From Spirochaetales bacterium (lineage in GTDB: Bacteria > Spirochaetota > Spirochaetia > DSM-2461): a stretch of DNA of 64,000 nt. The notes below the pieces were generated by a model. The model was not told the origin of the DNA, ran no database searches, and saw nothing but the letters and a program-made list of their open reading frames with translations. Shown here piece by piece: positions 26,313 to 35,861 of the stretch. Numbering within the stretch: the first letter of the stretch is position 1; every line of letters starts with the position of its first letter. The DNA lies in the NCBI GenBank assembly GCA_022360655.1, contig JAKSCK010000060.1:62001-126000 (forward strand). The letters run 5' to 3'. The position numbers were made by a program, and so were the translations under genes.

Positions 26313-27422
26313 ATGAACATTGGAGTCGTGAAAGAAATCAAAACCCATGAGTACCGAGTTGGTATGACCCCAGCCGATGCCAAAGCCTATGCCGCCCGAG
26401 GACACCGCGTTTTTATCGAAAAAGATGCCGGTCGACATGCTGGATTTCCAGATGAATTGTATGTTGCCGCTGGTGCCCAAATCCTCTCTGACAAGCAAAA
26501 ACTTTTTGATGATTCACAGATGATTGTGAAAGTGAAAGAACCCCAGGCATCCGAGTATCCTCTCTTTCATGAAGGTCAAATTCTATACACGTATCTCCAT
26601 TTGGCTGCCGAACCGGAACTCACCAAAGCTCTTTTGGCCTCCAAAGTCAAATCTGTAGCCTATGAAACCATTGAAGATCACCAGTCCCTCCCCTGTCTGG
26701 TTCCCATGAGTGAAATTGCCGGTCGGCTCTCGGTCCAAGAAGGTGCAAAATACCTTGAGAAACAGTTCGGAGGCCGTGGAATCCTTCTTGGGGGAGTTCC
26801 CGGAGTACGAAGGGGACGCATTGCCATCATTGGTGGAGGTGTAGTAGGAACCAATGCCGCCAAAATCGCCGTGGGCATTGGAGCTGATGTCACCGTGCTG
26901 GATGTGAATGCCCGCCGTTTAGCCTATCTTGACGATATCTTTGGATCCTCCATTTCCACCCTCTACAGCACAGAAGCCAACATCGAACAAGCACTTGTGG
27001 AATCGGATTTGGTGATTGGAGCCGTCCTCATTCCTGGAGCTCGTGCCCCACGCCTTGTGCGGCGAGATCATCTCTCTTCCATGAAAGAGGGAGCTGTGGT
27101 GGTGGATGTGGCCGTGGATCAAGGTGGTTGTGTCGAAACCATCAAACCCACAACCCATGATGACCCGGTGTATCAGATTGATGGTGTTGTGCATTATGGT
27201 GTGGCCAACATGCCTGGATCTGTGGCCCTGACCAGCACACTGGCCCTCACAGGAGCCACTCTTCCCTACGGCCTCTACCTTGCCAATAACGGCTTGGAAC
27301 AGGCCGCGCTCAAGAGTCGACCCATTGCCACTGGAGTGAATACCTATAAGGGACACATCACCTGCCAGGGTGTTGCCGAAGCCTTTGACAAAGCCTATGT
27401 TCCTGTGGGAGAACTGCTGTAA
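26313..27422 (+). CDS. ald: Alanine dehydrogenase
   Basis: The 369-residue enzyme interconverts L-alanine and pyruvate with NAD+ and ammonia. MNIGVVKEIKTHEYRVGMTPAD, FVEKDAG-like FIEKDAGRHAGF, MIVKVKEPQASEYPLF (with the substrate-binding Lys) and YTYLHLAAE are family blocks in order. GGGVVGTNAAKIAVGIGADVTVLD is the NAD+ loop near residue 173, and HYGVANMPGSVALTSTLAL lies near 290. AAAGGAGG precedes the ATG. It overlaps the Lrp-type gene by one base (TAATG), which suggests that the regulator responds to an amino acid, probably alanine, and controls this operon. Confidence 0.96.
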   Translation: MNIGVVKEIKTHEYRVGMTPADAKAYAARGHRVFIEKDAGRHAGFPDELYVAAGAQILSDKQKLFDDSQMIVKVKEPQASEYPLFHEGQILYTYLHLAAEPELTKALLASKVKSVAYETIEDHQSLPCLVPMSEIAGRLSVQEGAKYLEKQFGGRGILLGGVPGVRRGRIAIIGGGVVGTNAAKIAVGIGADVTVLDVNARRLAYLDDIFGSSISTLYSTEANIEQALVESDLVIGAVLIPGARAPRLVRRDHLSSMKEGAVVVDVAVDQGGCVETIKPTTHDDPVYQIDGVVHYGVANMPGSVALTSTLALTGATLPYGLYLANNGLEQAALKSRPIATGVNTYKGHITCQGVAEAFDKAYVPVGELL

Positions 27423-27874
27423 TGTCCAAGGAAGAACCCATGATTCTCGATGAAACGGATAAAGGTATTGTGGAGCATCTCCGTCAAGAACATGTTTCCA
27501 ACACCGAACTGGCCCGAATTTTGGATGTGTCGGAAGGCACCATTCGGCAAAGGTTAAAACGTCTTCGAGAATCTGGGGTTCTGAAAGTAGCGGCAGGAAT
27601 CGATCCGGATGCCTTAGAAAATCAGCAGGCAGCCATGATTGCTGTGAACGTGGGCAAAGCAACTCTTTTAGAATCCAAGGCCAAGGAAATTGCCCAATTG
27701 CCCCATGTCTTGGCCGTTTCCATTGTTTCTGGGCGCTATGATCTGATGGCAGAAGTACTGGTGGATTCCAACCATGGTCTCGTGGATTTCCTCACCGGAG
27801 AACTCTCGAAAATCACCGATATTTCGGCATCAGAAAGCTTTCTTCTTCTTAAAAGCTACGGGAAATATATTTAG
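27422..27874 (+). CDS. Lrp/AsnC-family transcriptional regulator
   Basis: The 150-residue protein has an N-terminal helix-turn-helix (NTELARILDVSEGTIRQRLKRLRESGVL, about 25-53) and a C-terminal RAM ligand-binding domain (VLAVSIVSGRYDLMAEVLVDS, about 98-118). It is translationally coupled to ald. An internal ATG six codons on also has a usable ribosome site (AAGGA), so the true start could be residue 7. Lrp/AsnC proteins form octamers that bind AT-rich DNA, and the AT-rich stretch upstream of ald is a natural target. Confidence 0.92.
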   Translation: MSKEEPMILDETDKGIVEHLRQEHVSNTELARILDVSEGTIRQRLKRLRESGVLKVAAGIDPDALENQQAAMIAVNVGKATLLESKAKEIAQLPHVLAVSIVSGRYDLMAEVLVDSNHGLVDFLTGELSKITDISASESFLLLKSYGKYI

Positions 27875-27882
27875 GATTAAGT

Positions 27883-27906
27883 CGACCCCGCCGCCAGCGG
27901 CGGGGT
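27883..27906 (+). terminator. CGACCCC-family GC-rich hairpin after the Lrp-type gene
   Basis: CGACCCC begins eight bases after the stop. CCCCGCCGC (27886-27894) and GCGGCGGGG (27897-27905) pair perfectly, with ACCCC/GGGGT closing. The bases that follow, TGGAACGAAC, contain no U-run. Confidence 0.7.
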
Positions 27907-28034
27907 TGGAACGAACTTCCAACACATAATGGCAAACAAAAGCATGCTTTTCGTTGTCCAAATACATATACTTTTGTAAAATAATCGTTATATTTTGACA
28001 ATTAATTATAGAATGTCATTTTCCGGAGTTTACT

Positions 28035-29861
28035 ATGCCAAAACGGCTTCTTATCCTAGCCATCCTTGCCCAAATCATTGGCCCCATCCTTGCCATCTGT
28101 CAACTCTACATCATCGGAACCATTTCTTCGCATGAATGGATATCTCTTCTTCTCCATCCCATTTCCCTCCTCTTTGCCTTTGGTGGGATCATTCTGAGTG
28201 CGGGGATCTTTCTTAGTCATATTAGAACCATTACTCGTGGTTTTGATGCTCATGGCACCCCTCTCATCGCTGCTCAGAAAGCCATTGTACGTCAGCAAAA
28301 ACTCATTGTTACCATTCCCATTCTTTGCTCGGCTTTGGAATCTTTGTTGCTTTCGTTTTTGGCGCCAGAACTTCAAAACACACCCAATCTCCTCCTCATC
28401 ATCCTCTCTCTTTCCATGACCTTTCTGGTGAGTTTGTATTTCAGCATCCGGCTGATTCAAGGACTGGAGAATTTTTCCAAAAGAATTCCGTTTTCTCAAG
28501 AACACCGTGCCTTAAGCTATCTCCCACGAACATTTATGGTCCAAACCTTTTCCATATTGGGTGCAGCCATGCTCAGTTTGGCCACGGCCTATGGAGCCTG
28601 GGAAACAGCGGATATCAACCAGTTCTTTCGCATCATCATCCCCACAGCCCTCGCGGCATCCATTCTTGCCATCACAGATAATTTTTTCTATGGGTTAGGG
28701 GTACGCCAGCGCCTCACCGCCATTCGTGATTTCACCAATGATTTATCCCATGGGAACTTGGCTGGTGCGGCTTTACCCACCTTAAATCGTGATGAATTTG
28801 GGGAACTCATTCATAGTTGCAATGAGACTCGGGAGAGTTTACGAGAATTGGCTGAAAGCCTTAAAGACTCGGTGGAAGCAACACGCCAAGCTGGTGTAGC
28901 GCTGGGAGGCATTTCTCATCGAACCGGAGAAGCCCTCACATCCATAGGATCAGAAGCTCTTCGTGTTGAAGAACAAACCGCTTCAATGGCCCAGGAAATG
29001 CAACGTTCTCAGCAACGATTGGTTTGCCTTAAATCCAACATCACCTCAGTGGCCTCGCATATTGAGGAACAAGCCAGCATGTCAGAGGAATCCACGGCCG
29101 CCCTATCCCAAATGCATGCCTCCATGACATCTATCCGTAGAATTGTGAGTCAACGTTTGCAAGCGGCCGAATCTCTACAGAATTCCAGCCGAATGGGAGG
29201 AGCCAATTTGGAAAAGACACTTGAGAATGTGGAATCCATCACCTCACGAGTCTCCACCATTACGGAGTTTTCCCAGCTGATTAGCTCTGTTGCTGATCAA
29301 ACCAATCTGTTGGCCATGAATGCCGCCATTGAAGCCGCTCATGCGGGAGAATCAGGCCGAGGCTTTGCTGTGGTGGCCGATGAAATCCGTAAACTTGCAG
29401 AAAACACAGCGGAGAATTCACGTCGAATTCATGAAGCCGTGACAGCCATTGTGGAATCCGTGCATTCTTCTGCTCAGGCAGGAGAAGAGACCCATCGAAT
29501 ATTCCAAGGAATCGAACAGGAATCCATGGAGCTTGTCCACTCCTTAAAAGACATCGAAATGGGTGTGGAAGAACTCAATACTGGAACAACCCAAGTTCTT
29601 GATTCCATGACTGAACTTCGAGAACATTCCATTGGATTGAGAGATAATGCTGGAACCATGCAGATTGAAACAGATGCTATGGAAGATGTGGTACAGAAGC
29701 TTGGAACTGTTGCCAAGGATTCCTGGGCAGCAGGAACAGCCATCTCAAAAAATTCAGGTCATGCAAAAGAACTCAAGATTCAATTGCAAAGCTGCACTCA
29801 AAGAATCGAATCTGTATCACAGGTATTAGACGAGCAAATTAAACTCCTGCGAACCCAATAG
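28035..29861 (+). CDS. Methyl-accepting chemotaxis protein with a multi-TM sensor region
   Basis: In the 608-residue protein, residues 1-230 hold about six hydrophobic segments ([20 protein letters not shown] first, [19 protein letters not shown] last) and no large outer domain. A HAMP-like linker follows ([20 protein letters not shown]). The coiled-coil signalling domain has the conserved tip [20 protein letters not shown], then [19 protein letters not shown]. The membrane-embedded sensor suggests it detects a membrane or redox signal rather than a periplasmic ligand; that is inference. GGAG precedes the ATG. Being a chemoreceptor, it implies a motile cell with a Che system. Confidence 0.92.
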   Translation: MPKRLLILAILAQIIGPILAICQLYIIGTISSHEWISLLLHPISLLFAFGGIILSAGIFLSHIRTITRGFDAHGTPLIAAQKAIVRQQKLIVTIPILCSALESLLLSFLAPELQNTPNLLLIILSLSMTFLVSLYFSIRLIQGLENFSKRIPFSQEHRALSYLPRTFMVQTFSILGAAMLSLATAYGAWETADINQFFRIIIPTALAASILAITDNFFYGLGVRQRLTAIRDFTNDLSHGNLAGAALPTLNRDEFGELIHSCNETRESLRELAESLKDSVEATRQAGVALGGISHRTGEALTSIGSEALRVEEQTASMAQEMQRSQQRLVCLKSNITSVASHIEEQASMSEESTAALSQMHASMTSIRRIVSQRLQAAESLQNSSRMGGANLEKTLENVESITSRVSTITEFSQLISSVADQTNLLAMNAAIEAAHAGESGRGFAVVADEIRKLAENTAENSRRIHEAVTAIVESVHSSAQAGEETHRIFQGIEQESMELVHSLKDIEMGVEELNTGTTQVLDSMTELREHSIGLRDNAGTMQIETDAMEDVVQKLGTVAKDSWAAGTAISKNSGHAKELKIQLQSCTQRIESVSQVLDEQIKLLRTQ

Positions 29862-29867
29862 AGTTCT

Positions 29868-29928
29868 TGCTGTTTCCATCCTATTTTATGGAGTGGGAAC
29901 AGCATTTCCCCCCTTGCTTGGGAGCAAG
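29868..29928. terminator. Two hairpins between converging chemoreceptor and K+ channel genes
   Basis: TGCTGTTTCCA (29868-29878) pairs with TGGGAACAGCA (29894-29904) with one G-U, around an inner CCAT/ATGG pair. CTTGCT (29913-29918) pairs with AGCAAG (29923-29928) around TGGG. The region separates the two stops by 72 bases. Outer segments AGAGTTCTTGC and GCAAGAATCTCT are also complementary, so a larger nested fold is possible. Confidence 0.65.
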
Positions 29929-29933
29929 AATCT

Positions 29934-31361
29934 CTAGGGTATGTTTTGGATTTTCTGATTTTGAGTTTTTTGTTCTGTAAGAAAATTGGCAAACTTCTGA
30001 TCAGACTCAAGGATATGATTCTTTAACCAAGAAAAGAGAAATCCCTCCACTTCTGTGGAAAAAACATAGTTTCGTTCTTTGTTGAGACGAAGAACTTTTT
30101 CACTGAGTCGCCGATGTTCCTCTTTATGAGCCTCTTTCTGAGGATAATTGTATTGAGAATGAAGGGCTTCTTCATTCTCAAAATGTTCTGCTGTATAGGA
30201 GATGAGACGGTCAAATATTCGAGATAGGTGTGAAGGGCTCAGATTGGACTTGACCGCTCGAACAAATTCCGAAGTAATTTCAAACAGTTTTCGATGCTCT
30301 TCATCAATGGCTTTTACTCCCAAGAGATACGCTTCTGACCACTGAAAAAGATTTTCATCATGAGACTCATAATCCCCGTTCGCTTCATCAGATTGATGAA
30401 GCGTTTCTGCATCACGCATGAGAAGAAGAACGCGGTCCCCTTCCAGAATGGTGTCGTGTACTGGAGGATCCCTACGTGGGTGTTGTCCTGGTGTTTCAAC
30501 ACTGAGCACCCGTAATGCACCAGTTCGAGAAAGAAGATTCTTGATTTGAAGTCCATGGGTTTCATTGTTATAGATTCGCAAGCTGTGCCCCATCGCTCTT
30601 CCACCTGCCGATTCACCTGCCGATTCCTCCCGCCCTGCCATACGATCTTCAATGAGTCTGGCCACTTGGCGCCCCCCCATTTGCAAGGGATACACCACCC
30701 TATCGGCACCTGCCCGAAGCAATCGACTTTCCGCATCATCTTTATACCCACGAGCAATCACATAAAGTGATGGATTGAGCTCTTTAACAGCCAAGGTCAC
30801 ATACATGTTTGTGGAGTCATCACCAAGATCGGTCACCAAACCAGAAGCCCGTTCAATACCCGCTTCAATGAGAGTGGAATCATAGGTGGCTTCACCAATC
30901 ACGGTGAGATATCGTCGCTGCTTAGCCCACTTTGCATAATCCTCTCGTTTTTCTACAACAACAAATGAAACACCAGCCTCATCAAGCTCTGAGCATATGG
31001 ATGAACCAATTCCTCCAAAGCCACAAACAATGTAATGCCCTTTTAAACGGCCAATAATCTTATTCATTCGTGCTCCTCCAAAATACTGCTGGAAATGACT
31101 TTCTAAAAAAGCTTGAGCCAATTGGGATGCAAAAACGGCCGCAGCACCAATGCCAGCAAAAATAATGAAAATCGTGAAAACGCGTCCCCAAGAAGAAAGT
31201 GGAAGAGTTTCTCCAAACCCAACGGTTGTGATGGAGATTGCTGTCATGTAAAACCCATCTAATAAAGTCCATCCCTCTTCAATGAGGGGATAACCAAAGG
31301 TCCCAATCAATAGAATGAGTCCGATGAGGGCCAACATACGGAGAAGTCGAGTCCTCCCCAT
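29934..31361 (-). CDS. Two-TM K+ channel with RCK domains fused to a C-terminal hemerythrin domain
   Basis: The 475-residue protein has a first membrane helix at about 7-26, a pore with the filter TTVGFGE (45-51), and a second helix at about 59-82. The RCK/TrkA-N domain starts at GHYIVCGFGGIGSSICSEL (108-126), with conserved acidic E137 ending the second strand; an RCK-C-like part spans about 258-316. A complete hemerythrin domain runs from about 337 to 462, with all seven diiron ligands: H356, H393, E397, H412, H416, H449 and D454. RCK domains gate K+ flow by binding nucleotides or ions; hemerythrin binds O2 or NO. An O2- or redox-gated channel is the natural inference. It starts two bases after the stand-alone hemerythrin gene. 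Confidence 0.92.
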   Translation of the reverse strand: MGRTRLLRMLALIGLILLIGTFGYPLIEEGWTLLDGFYMTAISITTVGFGETLPLSSWGRVFTIFIIFAGIGAAAVFASQLAQAFLESHFQQYFGGARMNKIIGRLKGHYIVCGFGGIGSSICSELDEAGVSFVVVEKREDYAKWAKQRRYLTVIGEATYDSTLIEAGIERASGLVTDLGDDSTNMYVTLAVKELNPSLYVIARGYKDDAESRLLRAGADRVVYPLQMGGRQVARLIEDRMAGREESAGESAGGRAMGHSLRIYNNETHGLQIKNLLSRTGALRVLSVETPGQHPRRDPPVHDTILEGDRVLLLMRDAETLHQSDEANGDYESHDENLFQWSEAYLLGVKAIDEEHRKLFEITSEFVRAVKSNLSPSHLSRIFDRLISYTAEHFENEEALHSQYNYPQKEAHKEEHRRLSEKVLRLNKERNYVFSTEVEGFLFSWLKNHILESDQKFANFLTEQKTQNQKIQNIP

Positions 31362-31363
31362 TT

Positions 31364-32173
31364 CTAATGTTCCGCCTCAATCACAGCCACAGCCTCATCA
31401 CAATCACTCTGATCAACCAAGCCACAGTGGAGAAGTTGATGAAGAAGGTCATGCTTTGATTGGGAGGGGACCTGGGCCTGCATCATCTGGTGAAGATTGG
31501 TCCGTTCCATCAAAGCCTTTCGAAGAGTCTCCGCATTGATGGCTAAAATCAAACCTTCTTCCAGAAGCAAATCAATGGTTTGGAGTGCGAGTAAGAGTTT
31601 TTGAGGCAGAGTCACATCAATTTTTTGAAAGAGTTTTGTGATGAGAGAATTTTGCTTTTCTTCTTTTTGTTGCCCACTCAAAACACCGTTCTTTTGCATC
31701 ATTTCCAATTTCCGTAATGGAGGTTCGAGAAGGGCAAACAGGTCAGAGGCCGTTCGTAACGCAGGTGTGCGCTCCCCACCCATGGCCGAGTAATGATTTC
31801 CAATCTTGCTATCTTCAGCCAAAATATGATCCGTAAGCCAATTCATGAGCAGATAGTAAAACTCAATGGGCTTATACGATTTTTGGGCTTTGAGTCTTTC
31901 CAGAACTTCACGAAGACGCCCAATCAATGTGGCATGCATCACTTTATGTGCATCCAGCTGAGGATAGTGGATACGTTGCATCAAGGCTTCTTCCGCCTCA
32001 AAGTGATAGCTGGCATACTTTACAAGAAAAATGAGGATACGACGCATTTCTTCCCAGATATCAAGATTTTCATCGGAAATGGCCGTTTTGAATCGCTCTA
32101 TCAGCTTGAATAATTGCTTATGCTGCTCATCAATCTCTTTTACCCCAACAGAATAGTCATTATCCCAAACCAT
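31364..32173 (-). CDS. Bacteriohemerythrin-like protein with a C-terminal helical extension
   Basis: Residues 1-125 of 269 form a hemerythrin domain opening VWDNDYSVGVKEIDEQHKQL. All seven diiron ligands are visible: H18, H57, E61, H76, H80, H116 and D121. Residues 130-269 are Gln/Leu/Lys-rich and look helical, and I do not recognise them; PQKLLLALQTIDLLLEEGLI is the most ordered stretch. Simple bacteriohemerythrins are about 130 residues, so this is twice the usual length. GAGGTG precedes the ATG. The gene is two bases upstream of the channel-hemerythrin fusion and must be co-expressed with it. It may deliver O2 or sense it alongside the channel. Confidence 0.9.
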   Translation of the reverse strand: MVWDNDYSVGVKEIDEQHKQLFKLIERFKTAISDENLDIWEEMRRILIFLVKYASYHFEAEEALMQRIHYPQLDAHKVMHATLIGRLREVLERLKAQKSYKPIEFYYLLMNWLTDHILAEDSKIGNHYSAMGGERTPALRTASDLFALLEPPLRKLEMMQKNGVLSGQQKEEKQNSLITKLFQKIDVTLPQKLLLALQTIDLLLEEGLILAINAETLRKALMERTNLHQMMQAQVPSQSKHDLLHQLLHCGLVDQSDCDEAVAVIEAEH

Positions 32174-32310
32174 AAAGCACCTCTTTGTTTATTATTCGCA
32201 AACCTTCTTTCAATAATCAATGAACAAAGAAGAAAAGCGTTCTTCAAGAAGTGATGATTAAACTGAAAATTTCATGAACAAAAGAAGTGAATGGAAATGC
32301 AATGGATGAA

Positions 32311-33003
32311 TCAAGAACCAGAAAAAAATGACACTCTCTCATTCATAAGAGAAAAACTCCCCCCCTGATAACCAAGAGATGAACGAATATATTGGGAGAG
32401 ATCTTGAACCACCTCATCCATTGTTGGAGTGGAAGAATGAAGCTGCTCTTTCAGAGAGGTCACTCCGCGATTGGGATCAGAAATTCCACAAGGAACAATC
32501 CAATCAAAATGGGAAAGATTTGTGCAAACATTGAACGCAAAGCCATGAAAGGTGGTACGCTCTCTCAGAGCAATTCCAATGGCCGTAATTTTATCCATGT
32601 CAATCCAAACTCCTGTGTGTTGAAGATCATGTCGAGCGTGGATTCCCAAGGAAGACAAGTAAGATATAAAGGCTGATTCGAGGTTGGAAACAAATTGCTT
32701 TACCCGAAATCCATGCCCCTCAATCCCAGCAAAAATGTAACCAACCAACTGACCAGGCCCATGATAGGTGACTTCTCCCCCTCGTTCAGTATGAATCACC
32801 TCCACACCAACAGACTGAGGATCAATCCGAAGATTTCCTTCCTGTTTTTTCCGAATCCCCGTTGTAATCACAGGCGGATGCTCTAATAGCCACAGGGTAT
32901 CCGGAATCTTATGGGCCACACGGGCAGAATGGAATTCTTTTTGCTGTTTAAGAGCTTCTGTATACGCCACCGGTTGAGGGGAGTAAACAACATCCAATTC
33001 CAT
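32311..33003 (-). CDS. lipB: Octanoyl-[acyl-carrier-protein]:protein octanoyltransferase
   Basis: The 230-residue enzyme moves octanoyl from acyl carrier protein to lipoyl domains, the first step of lipoate synthesis. WLLEHPPVITTGIR near residue 40, RGGEVTYHGPGQLVGY near 75-90, the Lys in DKITAIGIALR near 138 and the catalytic Cys in IVPCGISDPNRGVTSL near 170 are diagnostic. Length is normal. LipA is not in the window. A terminator-like hairpin separates it from the small membrane protein gene upstream. Confidence 0.94.
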   Translation of the reverse strand: MELDVVYSPQPVAYTEALKQQKEFHSARVAHKIPDTLWLLEHPPVITTGIRKKQEGNLRIDPQSVGVEVIHTERGGEVTYHGPGQLVGYIFAGIEGHGFRVKQFVSNLESAFISYLSSLGIHARHDLQHTGVWIDMDKITAIGIALRERTTFHGFAFNVCTNLSHFDWIVPCGISDPNRGVTSLKEQLHSSTPTMDEVVQDLSQYIRSSLGYQGGSFSLMNERVSFFSGS

Positions 33004-33085
33004 ACAACACCACCTTGAATGGTCCCATCCAAACCCTTGATCAGTATGCTCACCAAGGGTTGAGGAAAAGCGGATTCACAGCCAC

Positions 33086-33113
33086 AAAAGAAGAGGAACC
33101 ATCCTTAGGGTTC
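33086..33113 (-). terminator. Probable intrinsic terminator upstream of lipB
   Basis: On the minus strand GAACC and GGTTC (33096-33113) form a five-pair stem with a partly paired CTAAGGAT interior, followed by CTCTTCTTTTG. It lies between the small membrane protein gene and lipB, so these are probably separate transcripts. Confidence 0.55.
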
Positions 33114-33149
33114 TCTGCCCGCTTGTGCCATGAACCGATACTTCACATC

Positions 33150-33548
33150 CTATTCTTTGATCTTCCAAAGAATGGCCAGAATGATGGTGTACCACACCAA
33201 GTCCTTCCACCAAAGCAAGGTGGTGACTCGGTCGATATTCCCACCCAATACGAGACTCATCACCATCACAGCAAGCCAAAACAGAAAGAGCCCAACTCGG
33301 AGAATACTATCCAATGTCCCAATCGAAACGATGCGACTCAAAAGAAGGAGAGCACCAGCCGAAATCTGAGCCACAGCAAGTATGATGGACACAGTATTCC
33401 CTTCACCACCAAAACTCCGACTAATCTTATGAGCCAAGCCACTCATTCCAGCAGTACTCCCCTGAAAGGAAAGAATCCCATCGAGTAAAAGAAATGCAGC
33501 CACCAGTACAACAAGTATGGATGTGATGTCAAAACGTCTGCGGGCCAT
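33150..33548 (-). CDS. Small membrane protein of unknown function
   Basis: The 132-residue protein has four hydrophobic segments: SILVVLVAAFLLLDGIL (10-26), SIILAVAQISAGALLLL (about 53-69), VGLFLFWLAVMVMSLVLG (about 84-101) and WYTIILAILWKI near the end. A basic N-terminus (MARRRF) precedes the first segment. I recognise no motif. The ATG has GGGAGC upstream. It is separated from lipB by a terminator-like hairpin and lies 178 bases from the phosphatase gene. Confidence 0.7.
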   Translation of the reverse strand: MARRRFDITSILVVLVAAFLLLDGILSFQGSTAGMSGLAHKISRSFGGEGNTVSIILAVAQISAGALLLLSRIVSIGTLDSILRVGLFLFWLAVMVMSLVLGGNIDRVTTLLWWKDLVWYTIILAILWKIKE

Positions 33549-33726
33549 GATTGCTCCCTTATTTTCATAATCTTAAGGTTCAGGGAATCGGCGTTACTTC
33601 CGTCATCCAACCAGAACCTATTCTCAAGATGAACCAACACAATGAATCGTCCTCAGGTTCTTTGCAAGGAGGATTTTTTCAGACGTTCTACCCAAGTCAA
33701 ACATTCCGATCGATTCCTCCATGAAC

Positions 33727-34572
33727 TTAAACTGCGACATCCTTCCAATGCCCTCCCATGAGAACACGAACATGTGAGTAGCCTGTGTCTTTTAACAAAT
33801 CCTGTACGTCATCAAAAGAACAATCCAGAGCGGCCGGAGCATGAGCATCTGCGCTGTAGGTGACGGGAATCTCCATTTTTCGAGCAGCATGAAGAATAAA
33901 CGGAGAAGGATAGGGATCATCCCGAAGACCTCGAGAAATGGCTCCTGTGTTGATTTCCAAAATCACACCACTTTTTGCCACAGCCTTCAGGGCCTCCATC
34001 GCCGCATGGGAATACCATGGTGACTTTTCATCAAAGTAGCGATTGTCTTGATTGCGTTTTTTGATCAAATCAAAATGCCCAAGAATATCAAATCCTCCCA
34101 GCTGGGCCAGTTCTGCGACACGGGCATAATAGGCTTCACACATCTGACGGACAGATCCCCCATGGATGTTTTCTAAAACCCATTCCAATCCTTCCACAGG
34201 TCCATCAATGCATCGGTACTCTGGGTCTTGATCAAGGCCCACTGTGCTATGTACAGAACCAATGCGATAATCCAAACCAAGGGAATCCCAGCGAGTATCA
34301 CGTGGGCCCTGAGATCCTGGAATGTAATCAATCTCCAAACCTACATAGAGTTCAATATCCCCCTGATGCACCTGCTTGAGTCGTCGTCCTTCATCCAGAT
34401 AAGCCCGTAAGCGCTCTTCAGAGAGACTCCATTCATTTGCTAGGGCAATGGGGGCATGGGAGGAAAAACCAAGGGCTTGAAACCCTTTATCCTTAGCAGC
34501 TTGCACATAGTCTTCCATGAGTCCAGTGCCATCACAAAAGGCATTGTGGGTGTGGTAGTTCGTTCGAATCAT
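33727..34572 (-). CDS. PHP-domain histidinol-phosphatase-like hydrolase
   Basis: From the ATG at 34572 the protein has 281 residues and begins [16 protein letters not shown], the HxH metal site of PHP phosphoesterases. GFSSHAPIA near residue 42, the metal-ligand E in [11 protein letters not shown] near 80, GSVHSTVG near 105, [13 protein letters not shown] near 165, and [10 protein letters not shown] near 245 continue the pattern of HisJ/HisK-type histidinol phosphatases. The family removes phosphate from L-histidinol phosphate, but close relatives act on other phosphates. No other his gene is in the window. The start is chosen by homology; the frame extends further upstream without a ribosome site. 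Confidence 0.85.
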   Translation of the reverse strand: MIRTNYHTHNAFCDGTGLMEDYVQAAKDKGFQALGFSSHAPIALANEWSLSEERLRAYLDEGRRLKQVHQGDIELYVGLEIDYIPGSQGPRDTRWDSLGLDYRIGSVHSTVGLDQDPEYRCIDGPVEGLEWVLENIHGGSVRQMCEAYYARVAELAQLGGFDILGHFDLIKKRNQDNRYFDEKSPWYSHAAMEALKAVAKSGVILEINTGAISRGLRDDPYPSPFILHAARKMEIPVTYSADAHAPAALDCSFDDVQDLLKDTGYSHVRVLMGGHWKDVAV

Positions 34573-34692
34573 GATGCTACAACTATAGGTGATGGAAGAA
34601 ATGAGGAAAAGAACTCCCATCATCCCCTCCTCCCTGAAGAGGGTTTTCTCAGACCCCCAGAAAAATGGCATAATAGAGAAGCTTCCAATCCC

Positions 34693-34724
34693 GGCATTCT
34701 TATGGGGAATCCATTGAGAATGCC
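34693..34724 (+). promoter_or_regulatory. Strong hairpin in the leader of the pyridoxal kinase gene
   Basis: GGCATTCT (34693-34700) and AGAATGCC (34717-34724) pair perfectly, and ATGG and CCAT inside add four pairs around GGGAAT-type loop bases. The stem is 40 bases before the ATG and has no U-run after it. It could be a leader regulatory structure or an operator. Confidence 0.5.
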
Positions 34725-34764
34725 AGTAAAAACATCATCTCATGCAATACATAAGGAGAAATAC

Positions 34765-35622
34765 ATGAAAGGTGTGATTTCCATCCAGTCTCATGTTGTT
34801 TACGGCCATGCAGGGAATAGCTCCGCCGTTTTCCCTCTTCAGAGAATGGGTTTTGAAACCTGGCCCATCCATACCGTCCAATTCTCAAATCACACACAGT
34901 ACCCAGAAGGTTGGAAAGGACGAGCCTTTGGTGCGGAGGATATTCGAGATCTTATTGATGGCATCCAAGGTATTGGGAAATTGAAAGATTGCAGTGCCGT
35001 GGTAACCGGTTATCAAGGAAGTGCAGATCAATGCTCTGCTGTCCTCGATGCCGTCACAGCCGTGAAAACCGCCAATCCTCAGGCCCTCTATGTTTGTGAT
35101 CCTGTCATGGGAGCCCCAGATAAAGGCTGCATTGTGGCTCCTGGAATTGCCGAACGACTGGTGAAAGATGTTATGCCCCAGGCCGATGTCATTGTGCCAA
35201 ACCAGTTTGAGCTGTCTCAGTTTACCCAAATGGAAATCAACAGCCTGGAAGATGCGGTTCAAGCCTGCCAGAAGGCCCGAGAAAAAGGTCCCAACATCGT
35301 TCTTGTGAAACATCTTCACAGCCTATCCAAAGACCAATTCTCCATGATGCTCTCCACACATGAAGGCTGTTTCCTTGTCCAAAGACCCCACCTGCCCTTC
35401 ACCAGAGAGCCTGTGGGTATGGGAGATTTAATCTCGGCCCTTTTCACAGCAGGACTCCTTCAGGGCCGCTCACCGCAAGATGCCTTTGCCCATTGCAATG
35501 CCGCCGCCTATGCCGTACTCAAGGAAACTGCCGCTCAGAAGGAATGGGAACTTCAAACCGTGGCCGCCCAGGAATCCTTGGTGAATCCCCCAGAACGTTT
35601 CCCTGTGGAAAAAATCGGCTGA
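34765..35622 (+). CDS. pdxY: Pyridoxal kinase
   Basis: From ATG 34765, with AAGGAG at good spacing, the protein has 285 residues. [27 protein letters not shown] is the almost invariant start of PdxK/PdxY kinases. [16 protein letters not shown] near residue 112 and [12 protein letters not shown] near 147 follow. [19 protein letters not shown] near 215 carries the catalytic Asp and phosphate loop of the ribokinase fold. It phosphorylates pyridoxal with ATP in the salvage route to PLP. The open frame extends about 100 codons upstream of this ATG, but that part has no ribosome site and overlaps the phosphatase gene. Confidence 0.9.
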   Translation: MKGVISIQSHVVYGHAGNSSAVFPLQRMGFETWPIHTVQFSNHTQYPEGWKGRAFGAEDIRDLIDGIQGIGKLKDCSAVVTGYQGSADQCSAVLDAVTAVKTANPQALYVCDPVMGAPDKGCIVAPGIAERLVKDVMPQADVIVPNQFELSQFTQMEINSLEDAVQACQKAREKGPNIVLVKHLHSLSKDQFSMMLSTHEGCFLVQRPHLPFTREPVGMGDLISALFTAGLLQGRSPQDAFAHCNAAAYAVLKETAAQKEWELQTVAAQESLVNPPERFPVEKIG

Positions 35623-35657
35623 GTTCCCTTTCTTCCGTAGAAATCTATTGAATTCAT

Positions 35658-35725
35658 TTCCCCTGGAAATTTCTCTGGGGAATCCTTAAATCGACCCCTT
35701 GAAAAAGTTCCTTTTTCAAGGGGTC
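35658..35725 (+). terminator. Tandem hairpins after the pyridoxal kinase gene, second of CGACCCC type
   Basis: TTCCCC (35658-35663) and GGGGAA (35677-35682) form a first hairpin with a partly self-complementary interior. Ten bases later GACCCCTTGAAAAAG (35693-35707) pairs perfectly over 15 bp with CTTTTTCAAGGGGTC (35711-35725) around TTC. TGCCCCCG follows, with no U-run. The second stem is the longest of the CGACCCC family here. Confidence 0.7.
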
Positions 35726-35861
35726 TGCCCCCGAAAAGGAATCCTAAGACAAATTCTGAGCAATTCGCGTCCTGGAAGCAGAAAGGTTGGCTGATTATAC
35801 TGAGGCCGTCTGGTGGGATGGACTACTCATATCTGCTATCCCAGGACAAGGAGCCGAAAAT

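Noticed and set aside
26919-27662. Open frame of 247 codons opposite ald and the Lrp-type gene
   Set aside because: It spans two well-supported genes on the other strand and has no family features.
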